Positions 36,101 through 42,722 of a stretch of 59,974 bases of DNA are shown piece after piece. The stretch lies in contig JAJRVQ010000171.1 of the NCBI GenBank assembly GCA_024277255.1, positions 1-59,974 on the forward strand. Direction: 5' to 3'. This stretch comes from Acidobacteriota bacterium. Its GTDB lineage: Bacteria > Acidobacteriota > Thermoanaerobaculia > Multivoradales > SZUA-115. The notes below the pieces were generated by a model. It did no database searches and was not told where the DNA came from. It saw only the letters and a list, made by a program, of their open reading frames with translations. Made by a program: the position numbers and the translations under genes. Every line of letters starts with the position of its first letter. The stretch's first letter is position 1.

Positions 36101-36501
36101 GAGCGGCAGCGTCGATCGACTATCTACCGGCGGAGTCGATCGCCGCCCTGCGGCACACCTACTTCGATCTCGGGTTGTGGAACAACCTATTCGGTTTTCC
36201 CGACGCCTTCAATCGCGACATGCTCACCTTCGTGGCACGGGAGGCTTCCGACAGCGACCTCGATCCCTCCGTACGCGACCGTCTACTCGCCTTCAACGGA
36301 GACTGGTTCAACCCGGTGCAATTCAGTATCGACCAGGGTCCCATCGTTATCGCACTGGGCAACTACCTGCACGGAGGAGTCGTGAGGGACTGGGTGGCTG
36401 GCTACCCGGAGATGGCACGCGCCTTGTGGGAAGCGTTCGGGTTGTTTGCAGATGGTTTCGAGAACGGCGATACGTCAGCGTGGACGGTTGCCGTTCCCTG
36501 A
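33178..36501 (+). CDS. Secreted glucoamylase-like (PF10091-type) protein
   Basis: An 1107-residue secreted protein. An N-terminal hydrophobic segment ('LASFARPTLVLLVLAATGTG') acts as signal. About 540 residues of beta-sandwich domains, probably carbohydrate-binding, follow ('FDQLRFFDATAVPDPPG', 'FFVDNIELVDTD'). Residues about 585-1080 form an alpha-helical domain like the glucoamylase-like PF10091 family (beta-1,2-glucan-type hydrolases): 'LAYLLETNFNYFRHATHP', 'TAWCLGAEIGLLPRKEA', 'NGFYYHFLD', 'DTALLLFGVI', 'YQFANLWLPLAD'. The tail 'LFADGFENGDTSAW' is a C-terminal motif I associate with secreted Acidobacteriota proteins. ATG at 33178 is preceded by GAGGAGG. Substrate is not determined. Confidence 0.8.
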   Translation: MPSTSTSGTTGCRIAGVHATLASFARPTLVLLVLAATGTGPSTGTVAVWDGIESHQWISENWGGSQVSAEFADFQGRRALHVTVPPTTNGWGLIRTKQFLYENWESPVFAMQADAWITGAAAVRLKLEFRGATFDPVLDDTTSAPIQPGSWRTVTWLFPANADLSIIGTISIVVEDAFSGAELFLDELRLLTTAGPSRPWDAMDDARLWFYFGNWHDWSIVPFPDFPGLELISSLDGCPGSATASLFLEWDFDQGQAPGLTTAEVGTNNNGSGLDLDLSGVGRLGTCVKSSSRQVPISVFFYDQEGGTGFLTSSAFLQQADSWQEIVWAIPWPPGFDRSDVDEIKFVVGDIDSVPVGWARFDQLRFFDATAVPDPPGLPTVITNYDEQHPSHTHLGGNYGALNGPDTTDRITLRLETAGSINQAGSQAVLAVGFESLVGNAFAGIFTSLLGNSSFPEFSLDLTRWEYLTFDIRGSGATSDVFNLKVELKEARTDGLSFNYTAYTYVPVADGVTDWTTVVLPLDFADGSVWSLNRFEPDLTKMKEIGLLLESHFNPGAGSFFVDNIELVDTDQTQPPIDTNSTDTEVLAYLLETNFNYFRHATHPWTGLTLDRLAFSDLATVAGGGFALTAWCLGAEIGLLPRKEAFDSVELALSTLLGQPMGWVGPLAEGAPIPSQGQIGVNGFYYHFLDSRDAVRKVNTNAGGSFVSGSELSSIDTALLLFGVITSRQAITVANGYSPAQEAMVTDLADQILARVDWPFFLDPASGQLYLGWKPESGTGYSQPHWSGIGFVASRDGCSPTPADDCLFTWDWTTDEILLIALAAMAAPDPATRLSPSIFDSWTRQIGTFDGHQVTTTFPGTAFTYQFANLWLPLADRGTDSFHLDWWHNAREALAANHAFSTMPAGVPSLFPRTFDGTSFGLTAGEDPSSRYRAFGAPPAGECAGLPDDEATIACFLALHDPGPDLVNGTLAIYGAAASIDYLPAESIAALRHTYFDLGLWNNLFGFPDAFNRDMLTFVAREASDSDLDPSVRDRLLAFNGDWFNPVQFSIDQGPIVIALGNYLHGGVVRDWVAGYPEMARALWEAFGLFADGFENGDTSAWTVAVP

Positions 36502-36585
36502 GCAACGCTCACAGCCTCGAAGCGATCATCAGGAGCCACGCCGCTCGCCGGACTATCTTGCTCTGCTGAGACGACTGAGACGACA

Positions 36586-36601
36586 CCTCACCCTTTTCGG
36601 G
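36586..36601 (+). repeat. REP-like repeat, copy 1
   Basis: Core CCTCACCCTTTTCGGG, preceded by GACGACA. The same core recurs at 36698 and, inverted, near 37971. These surround a REP-associated transposase, so they are the likely substrates of that enzyme. Confidence 0.7.
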
Positions 36602-36697
36602 AACCGAATTCACTGCCAGGGGTTTCCGCAACCGGGAGCGATTTCGCAACGTGATCTACTTCGGTCTCGGCGGACGCGATTTCTACCCAAATCGATG

Positions 36698-36713
36698 CCT
36701 CACCCTTTTCGGG
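36698..36713 (+). repeat. REP-like repeat, copy 2
   Basis: The same 16-nt core as copy 1, preceded by GATG. It is the copy nearest the transposase gene. Confidence 0.7.
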
Positions 36714-36820
36714 AACAACCCCTCGATCCCTTGAGATGCCTCGCCTGTTCAGGATAGAAAAGTGCGATCTTGCAGCGCGGCGACAGCGGTGAGCCTCCTT
36801 TTGCGTCTAGATAGGGTGAA

Positions 36821-37759
36821 ATGGGATATGAACCCAGATGGATACTCCCTGGAAAGCTCGTAGAGATCACCTGCCGGGTGATGCAGGCTCGCTATCTGCT
36901 CCGGCCGTCCAGAGACCTCAACGAGATCCTCAATGGTGTCCTGGCCAAGGCCGCCCGCCGTTATCCAGTCGGCGTGGTGGCGTACAACGCCCTGTCGAAC
37001 CACATTCACTTGCTGGTCGTTCCCGAAGACGCCCAGGCCTTAGCGGCCTTCATGAGTTTCTTCGCCGGCAACCTCGCCAAGGAAGCCGGCAAGCTCCATG
37101 GCTGGAAGGAGAGGTTCTGGGGCCGGCGCTACTCCCACATCGTGGTCAGCGATGAGCCCGTGGCCCAGGAAAGCCGGCTACGATACCTGCTCACCCAGGG
37201 ATGCAAGGAAGGGCTGGTGAGGCGGCCCGAAGACTGGCCGGGCTCTTCCTCCACGGAAGCCCTTCTGACCGGACGAGCCGTCCAAGGTGCCTGGTTCGAC
37301 CGTTCCGCCGAGTACGAGGCCTGCCGCAGCGGTAAGTCCTTCTCCAAGTATGACTTCGCCGAGGTGCTCGACCTGGAACTCACGCCTCTACCAGCATGGG
37401 CACACCTCACGGCCAAGCAACGGCAACAACGAGTACGTCAAATGGTGGACGAGATCACTGAGGAAACCCGGCAACGCAGGGAAGAGACGGGGTGCAGGCC
37501 ACTCGGCGTCCGGCGCATTCTGCGCCAAGATCCCCACGCGGCTCCCACCAAGCCCAAACGCTCACCCAAGCCGATCGTCCATGCTGCCGCACACTCGGTG
37601 CGCCAGCAGCTGAGGATCCAGTTCCACCTTTTCCGGCGCGCCTACCGAGAAGCCTCCCGAGCGCTCCGAGCCGGCGACGCCAATGCTGAGTTCCCGCCGG
37701 GCTGCCATCGCCCTCCGTTGCCGTTTGTCCGCGGACACCCTCCTCCCACCGCCGTCTGA
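36821..37759 (+). CDS. REP-associated tyrosine transposase (RAYT, IS200/IS605-like TnpA fold)
   Basis: A 312-residue Y1-type HUH single-strand transposase of the RAYT class. It has the HUH motif 'SNHIHLLVVP' (about residues 63-72) and the later 'SRLRYLLTQGCKEGLV' helix with the catalytic Tyr. It also has 'PEDWPGSSS', typical of RAYTs, and a longer basic, Pro-rich C-terminal tail. RAYTs act on REP sequences and are usually single-copy domesticated genes. The gene is flanked by repeats at 36586, 36698 and an inverted copy near 37971. Similar repeats lie inside the FAD-enzyme gene at 43558-43668. ATG at 36821 lacks a strong ribosome binding site. Confidence 0.88.
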   Translation: MGYEPRWILPGKLVEITCRVMQARYLLRPSRDLNEILNGVLAKAARRYPVGVVAYNALSNHIHLLVVPEDAQALAAFMSFFAGNLAKEAGKLHGWKERFWGRRYSHIVVSDEPVAQESRLRYLLTQGCKEGLVRRPEDWPGSSSTEALLTGRAVQGAWFDRSAEYEACRSGKSFSKYDFAEVLDLELTPLPAWAHLTAKQRQQRVRQMVDEITEETRQRREETGCRPLGVRRILRQDPHAAPTKPKRSPKPIVHAAAHSVRQQLRIQFHLFRRAYREASRALRAGDANAEFPPGCHRPPLPFVRGHPPPTAV

Positions 37760-37968
37760 AGATCCCCGCCGCCAAGACTATGGCGATAGCGATCGAGAGG
37801 CATCTCGGCGGGGAGCACAGGCTTGCCTTCGAGATTCAACAACTCCAAGGAAGAACTCGGAGAATCCCGACAGAGCGCGAAACACCCTTGCGCCAGGGTC
37901 GCCAACCCGGCTTTCTTTGGGTGAACGTGCCGATGTCGCCACTGAAGGCCTTGAGAGAAGCTCGCTCT

Positions 37969-37991
37969 TTCCGAGAAGGGTGAGGCGTCGT
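37969..37991 (-). repeat. REP-like repeat, inverted copy 3
   Basis: Core CCGAGAAGGGTGAGGCGTCGT, the reverse complement of copy 1 with one base change in the core. Copy 1 and this copy form an inverted pair around the transposase gene, about 1.4 kb apart. Confidence 0.65.
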
Positions 37992-38039
37992 GTGGGGTCT
38001 CGGAGCTAAGATGCTCCAGTGGGTAAAGGAGGTTGCACC

Positions 38040-38750
38040 GTGAGAGCTGCAATGGCTACCGGACGACGAGCTACGCTGATCTGGAGCGGGCTCTTGCTGT
38101 CGGCGTTTCTTTCTGTAGATTCAGCCGGGGCCGCTGTGGCCCTGGGAGCCAAGGTCGGGACACTGGGCGTGGGAGCGGAGGTGAGCGTGGACTTGGCGCA
38201 GCATTTCGTTTTTCGCGGCGGTGTCGCGACCTACCACCGTGGATTGGACTACACGGCGAGCGATATCGACTACCAAGGGGATATTGAGCTCCTCGACGCC
38301 ACGGTTCTGGTCGATTGGTATCCGGCTGGGAAAGGCTTTCGGCTGACCGCGGGCCTGGCCTGGAATGATCACAGTCTGGTAGGCACGGCGCCGTTCGAGT
38401 CGTTGTTGACGCAGAGTTCGGCACTTCCTCCCGGAATTGCTCTGCCGGATCTGGGCACTATGCGAGGCGAAGCGACGGTAGATGCTCTGGGTCCCTACTT
38501 CGGCATCGGGTTCGGCCGCGCCACCGGAGGATCTGGCTCGCGGTGGGGAGTGTCGCTCGACCTCGGCGTGATCGTTCATGGCGAACCGGAGGTGCGGTTG
38601 ACCGCCGATTCGCCGTTCGTCATCCAGATTCCAGGGCTGGGCGCGGTGGTTGACCTCCTTTTGGACCTGGAGGAGCAGGAGTTGGAACGCGAAGCCGAGG
38701 ACTTTCGCTACTTTCCGGTACTCTCGATCACCATCTCGTATCGTTTCTGA
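38040..38750 (+). CDS. Outer-membrane beta-barrel-like protein
   Basis: A 236-residue protein with a signal peptide ('TLIWSGLLLSAFLSVDSAGA'). The mature part is made of alternating short amphipathic strands, such as 'GVGAEVSVDLAQHFVFRGGVA' and 'GKGFRLTAGLAWND'. It ends in 'VLSITISYRF' with a terminal Phe, the usual outer-membrane assembly signal. It resembles small OmpA/OmpW-like barrels. The start is GTG at 38040, fixed by AAAGGAGG 6 nt upstream. Its end overlaps the convergent radical SAM gene by 43 nt. Confidence 0.8.
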   Translation: MRAAMATGRRATLIWSGLLLSAFLSVDSAGAAVALGAKVGTLGVGAEVSVDLAQHFVFRGGVATYHRGLDYTASDIDYQGDIELLDATVLVDWYPAGKGFRLTAGLAWNDHSLVGTAPFESLLTQSSALPPGIALPDLGTMRGEATVDALGPYFGIGFGRATGGSGSRWGVSLDLGVIVHGEPEVRLTADSPFVIQIPGLGAVVDLLLDLEEQELEREAEDFRYFPVLSITISYRF

Positions 38751-40285
38751 GACGAAGACGGCGTAGGCGCTGTCGGCGTCGCGCTTGCTGGTGAGGCGGT
38801 TGTCGGCGCTGTGGCCGCGATCTGGATCTCATAGAGCTGCTCACGCTCAACGGCGTTCATGGTGCACATCGGTACGGCTTCCCACTCACCGTTGCGAAGG
38901 ACGGCGCCACGGAAGGCGCAGGTGTGGAGTCGTTGTATGACCTCGGCGGACCGCGGCTCGGCGATCTCTTCTTCGCTCATGAAGTTGTGCAGCGCAACGG
39001 TGAGAACTCCCGGCGGCTGGCGCGCGAGGGCCAGCAGCCGACGCCACGACAGATCGTGGCTCTTCATCAGGTGGTGGGCGTAGGTGAGCGCTCGAAGCAC
39101 GATTCCCGGATGGCGCAGCACGAGGCCCAGCCGCCGGATGTTGGCCTCGAAGGGGTCGCCGCTGCGCGAGCCAATGCCGCCGAAGGAGCGCAGGACGTAT
39201 CCCCAGAAGGCGCGGCTTGGCGGGTCGGTCTTCATCAGATTGATCGCTCGTCCTTCCGGGTAGAGCAACAGGAGGGTGGTCATATTGCTGCACGCGCTGT
39301 GGCCGAACCAGAAGTTGTCGCGCGGTAGATCCATCCCCGCGGCAGCGCAGACCCGCGCCCAACTCGTCTCAGCGTCGACTGCGGTGGTATCAGCCGTTTC
39401 GGGGCTGCAACTCGTCTCGGCGTTGACTTCGGTGGTATCAGCCGTTTCGGGGCCGGTCGATTTGCGGCCGTTCAGAGGGGGGCGGATGCGGGTTCGGCCG
39501 ACCGCGGCCTCGGGCTGGAAGCTGAGGATGCGAATGGCGTTGCAGCGCCGCCGATCGGCCGCTAGCCATGTGACGATATCGCCGATCGAGTCGAGGTTGG
39601 CTTGGCTGACCGTCACTGTGTGGGCTCCGGTCAGAAACTTACCGGTACGCTGGCGGGTCTGGTGGATCAACTCGACGAATTGCTGGCGTAGCGGGTTGAG
39701 ATCCGACTCGCGGCTGAGTTCGGCGATCGGGAAGCCGGGCCGTCCGGCTTGCGTCATGTCGATATGGAGGGAGAGCTTGCGTAGCCCTCCGACGGCGACC
39801 AACCGCTCCAGGAACTCAGGATTCTCCAGCAGCACCTGGCCGTGGGTCATCAACATCGGCAGGACGCCGACCTGGTTGGCGTAGCGCACGATCTCGACCA
39901 GTTCATCGGGCTGCCCGGCGCGCCAGTAGGCGTCGACCACATCGCCGCCGGTGATCTGCAGGCCGCCGTTGGCGCCCACCAACCGCCGGTTGGCGTCGAT
40001 CTGTTCCTTCATCTCGGCCAGGCTGGGTAGCGGCGTTTTGTTGGCATTGCGCGGCAGGTAGCAGTGCGTGCAGCCGAAGGAGCAGTAGGCGGCCCCCATG
40101 GTGTAGCCGCAGTGGGTGAGCTGGCGGCCGACCACCTGCCAGTCGGTCTGTAACTCCGGCGGCAGCTCAGCCCATTTTGCTGCCAGGAGAGTGCGTTTCT
40201 CCATCGAGATCGGTTGGCGCAGATAGCCCCACGTACGACGAAGCACCGTCAGCGGGTTGGAGGTTGCTGTTGGCGCTTCACTCAA
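38708..40285 (-). CDS. Radical SAM protein with an internal 48-bp duplication
   Basis: A 525-residue protein. The radical SAM core has the cluster motif 'CSFGCTHC' (three Cys, CxxxCxxC), followed by 'GLQITGGDVVDAYW' and 'LMTHGQVLL', typical for the core strands. The C-terminal half has several scattered Cys that could bind an auxiliary cluster ('HSACSNMTT', 'HTCAFRGAVLRNGEWEAVPMC'). A linker near residues 277-309 holds two copies of a 16-residue unit ('PETADTTEVNAETSCS'-like). The start is uncertain (TTG at 40285, no clear ribosome binding site). It is divergent from the asparagine-synthetase-like gene. The substrate is unknown. Confidence 0.82.
   Translation of the reverse strand: MSEAPTATSNPLTVLRRTWGYLRQPISMEKRTLLAAKWAELPPELQTDWQVVGRQLTHCGYTMGAAYCSFGCTHCYLPRNANKTPLPSLAEMKEQIDANRRLVGANGGLQITGGDVVDAYWRAGQPDELVEIVRYANQVGVLPMLMTHGQVLLENPEFLERLVAVGGLRKLSLHIDMTQAGRPGFPIAELSRESDLNPLRQQFVELIHQTRQRTGKFLTGAHTVTVSQANLDSIGDIVTWLAADRRRCNAIRILSFQPEAAVGRTRIRPPLNGRKSTGPETADTTEVNAETSCSPETADTTAVDAETSWARVCAAAGMDLPRDNFWFGHSACSNMTTLLLLYPEGRAINLMKTDPPSRAFWGYVLRSFGGIGSRSGDPFEANIRRLGLVLRHPGIVLRALTYAHHLMKSHDLSWRRLLALARQPPGVLTVALHNFMSEEEIAEPRSAEVIQRLHTCAFRGAVLRNGEWEAVPMCTMNAVEREQLYEIQIAATAPTTASPASATPTAPTPSSSQKRYEMVIESTGK
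39363..39460 (-). repeat. Two tandem 48-bp copies within the radical SAM gene
   Basis: The two copies are about 90% alike and in frame. They encode an acidic, Thr-rich linker between the SAM core and the C-terminal domain. Confidence 0.75.
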
Positions 40286-40395
40286 AGTGGCGGTAGCTTA
40301 TCTGGCCGAGACAGCCAGCTATACTCACGGTTGTCAAGTCGTCGGCGTCCTTGCCCGCGTCTTTCCAATTGGGGCAAGCCAGGAGGAATTCAGCG

Positions 40396-41742
40396 ATGGA
40401 AAAGCCAGTTGCCCGAATCGTCAACCTGATCAGCGACCAGCGTCAGCAACTGCTCAACATGGATACGGACGAGGCGCGGCGCCGGATCCTCACTGCGCAG
40501 GCGGATGAGGTGCTGGCCATCCACGGTTCATTCGCCTTGATCGCCCGCCAAGGTGAACGGGTCTGTTTGGCGCGTAGCCTGGATCGACCGTTGCGCTACT
40601 TCTTGGCCAAGGAGGCCTCCGGCCCCTTCCTGGTGGTGGCGGAGCGCATCGATGAGATCCGCGCCTGTCTCGAAGCCGAGGGCTATGGCGATCAGTTCCA
40701 CCCTTCCTATACGCGCATGGCGCCAGCCCACCACGTCACCTCGATCCGTCTGATCGGCTGCCCGGATCCGAACCCGGTTTACCGGCGATTCTTCGCCCCG
40801 GCGATGGCCAGCCTACCGCCGGATCTGGATCACATCGGAGAACGCTACGTCGCGGCCTTGATGGAGGAGACCCGGGTCTGGCTTCGTTCGCTGCCGCCGA
40901 GCGAGCCGCTGGGAGTCCTCTTCTCCGGCGGTGTCGATAGCGGCGCGGTCTTGCTCTGCCTCTACAAGGCGCTGCTGGAAGCTGGCCAGAGCCCGGCGCG
41001 ACTCAAGGCTTTCACCCTCTCGGTTGGCAGCGGTGGCAGCGACGTCAAACAGGCGCGAGAGTTCTTGCGTCGCCTCGAACTCGAGATACTGGGAGAGGTC
41101 GTCGAGGTGCCGGCAGAGGCGGTCGATCCGTTCGCCGCGGTGGAGGTGATCGAGGACTACAAGCCGCGCGACGTGGAGTGTGCCGCCGTCTCCCTGGCTT
41201 TGCTGGCCGCCATCCGCCGGCGCTACCCGCAGTGGCGCCATCTGGTCGATGGCGACGGCGGCGATGAGAATCTCAAGGACTACCCGATCGAGGAGAACCC
41301 GGAGCTGACCATTCGTAGCGTGGTCAACAACTCGATGCTCTATCAAGAGGGCTGGGGGGTCGAGGCGATCAAGCATTCCCTGACCTACAGCGGTGGCCTC
41401 AGCCGCGGCACGGTTCGTACCTACGCTCCACTCGCCCGCCATGGCTTCGTGGGCTTCAGTCCGCTCACCCGCCCCTCGTTGATCGAAGTGGCCGAGGCGA
41501 TTCCCTTCGCCGCCCTGACCGAGGGATCGCACGACAAACTCTATGCCCTCAAAGGAGAGATTGTGCGGCGCGGTATTCGGGCCGTGACCGGCTTTGAGAT
41601 GCCGATCTTTCCCAAAAGGCGCTTTCAGGAAGGGGCGACTACGGAAGGGCTCTTTGCCGAGCGTTTCGCCCATCCGCCGGAGGCCTACCGCCAGCACTTT
41701 CTCAGTCTGCACCTGCCGCAGGCGGTAGGGGAGGCTGGCTGA
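40396..41742 (+). CDS. Asparagine-synthetase-like ligase lacking the glutaminase nucleophile
   Basis: A 448-residue protein. The C-terminal synthetase domain has the PP-loop 'FSGGVDSG' (about 176-183) and a downstream 'DGDGGDENLKDY' that matches the family's second nucleotide/Mg2+ motif. The N-terminal part resembles the glutaminase fold ('HGSFALIA', 'LARSLDRPLRYFLA') but does not begin with the catalytic Cys at residue 2. It therefore probably uses another nitrogen source or forms an amide, ester or lactam with a different partner. ATG at 40396 has AGGAGG upstream. It is the first gene of a coupled run with a radical SAM and an FAD enzyme. Confidence 0.85.
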   Translation: MEKPVARIVNLISDQRQQLLNMDTDEARRRILTAQADEVLAIHGSFALIARQGERVCLARSLDRPLRYFLAKEASGPFLVVAERIDEIRACLEAEGYGDQFHPSYTRMAPAHHVTSIRLIGCPDPNPVYRRFFAPAMASLPPDLDHIGERYVAALMEETRVWLRSLPPSEPLGVLFSGGVDSGAVLLCLYKALLEAGQSPARLKAFTLSVGSGGSDVKQAREFLRRLELEILGEVVEVPAEAVDPFAAVEVIEDYKPRDVECAAVSLALLAAIRRRYPQWRHLVDGDGGDENLKDYPIEENPELTIRSVVNNSMLYQEGWGVEAIKHSLTYSGGLSRGTVRTYAPLARHGFVGFSPLTRPSLIEVAEAIPFAALTEGSHDKLYALKGEIVRRGIRAVTGFEMPIFPKRRFQEGATTEGLFAERFAHPPEAYRQHFLSLHLPQAVGEAG

Positions 41743-41771
41743 ACGCTTCCGCGGACAGCCGCATTCGTGCC

Positions 41772-42722
41772 TTGCGGTCGCCTCGCCCCGAGGTGGACTC
41801 CAGCCGGCCGCTGGGGTGGCTGGTCGAGAAGGAGCGCACCGCCGAGGGAGGCGTCGAACCGGCACTTACCTTATTCCTGGCGGGGGCCGAGTGCCCTTTC
41901 ACTTGTGTCTACTGTGATCTGTGGCGCCATACGACCGCTGAGCCCACGGCGGAGGGCAGCTTGCCGGCGCAGATCGATCTGGCGCTGCAAGAGGTCGCCG
42001 GTACCGCCGCGCCGCCCTTGGCGCGGCGGTGCCGGCTCAAGCTCTACAACGCCAGTAATTTCTTTGATCCGCGGGCCGTACCGATCGCCGATGAGCCGGC
42101 CTTGCTCGACCTGGTGCGGCCCTTTCGCCGCTTGGTGGTCGAGTGCCATCCGGCCTTTGTCGGTGAGCGCTGCCGGCGCTTCGCCGCGCGCTTTGAGGGT
42201 CGGCTCGAAGTCGCCATGGGGTTGGAGTGTATCCACCCCGAGGTGCTTCCGCGCTTGAACAAAAAGATGACGCTCGCCGACTTCGACGGCGCCGCCGAGC
42301 GGCTGGCCGCGGTGGGAATCGCTCTGCGCGCCTTCGTCTTGGTGGCGCCGCCGTTCTTGCCCAGCGCCGGGGATGGTACAGAGGCGGTCTATTGGGCGGT
42401 GCGCTCCGCCGAATATGCCTTCTCGCGCGGGGCGCGGCGGGTGGTGTTGATCCCGACGCGAGGAGGCAACGGCGAGATGGAGCGGTTGCGCGCAGCGGGG
42501 CTGTTCAGTCCACCCTCCCTGGCGCAGGTGGAGGAGGCACTGGATCGCACTCTCGCAGTCGCGGCAGCTGCCGGTGGCGTGGTGACGGTCGACTGCTGGG
42601 ATCTCGAAACCCTCGCCCGCTGCCCGGCGTGCGCCCACCGGCGCCGGCTGCGGCTGGAGCGGATCAACCTTTCCGGCGAGTTCGAGCCGAGGCTCCGCTG
42701 CGCGGAGTGTGACGGCCGATGA
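41772..42722 (+). CDS. Radical SAM protein with C-terminal zinc-ribbon-like motif
   Basis: A 316-residue protein with cluster motif 'CPFTCVYC' (Cys41, 45, 48) and downstream 'LYNASNFFDPRAVP' and 'VAMGLECIHPEVLPRLNKKM'. C284/C287 and C310/C313 form a probable zinc ribbon. The start given is TTG at 41772. CTG at 41739, which overlaps the previous TGA as CTGA and is preceded by AGGGGAGG, would add 11 residues and is also attractive. The ATGA overlap at 42719 couples it to the FAD enzyme. The reaction is unknown, but gene order suggests a joint pathway with the asparagine-synthetase-like protein. Confidence 0.82.
   Translation: MRSPRPEVDSSRPLGWLVEKERTAEGGVEPALTLFLAGAECPFTCVYCDLWRHTTAEPTAEGSLPAQIDLALQEVAGTAAPPLARRCRLKLYNASNFFDPRAVPIADEPALLDLVRPFRRLVVECHPAFVGERCRRFAARFEGRLEVAMGLECIHPEVLPRLNKKMTLADFDGAAERLAAVGIALRAFVLVAPPFLPSAGDGTEAVYWAVRSAEYAFSRGARRVVLIPTRGGNGEMERLRAAGLFSPPSLAQVEEALDRTLAVAAAAGGVVTVDCWDLETLARCPACAHRRRLRLERINLSGEFEPRLRCAECDGR

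Larger units (their letters stand above)
36502..36820. other. Intergenic region holding two REP-like repeats
   Basis: About 320 nt upstream of the REP-associated transposase. It carries two copies, in the same orientation, of a repeat with the core CCTCACCCTTTTCGGG (36586-36601 and 36698-36713). No gene seen. Confidence 0.65.
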
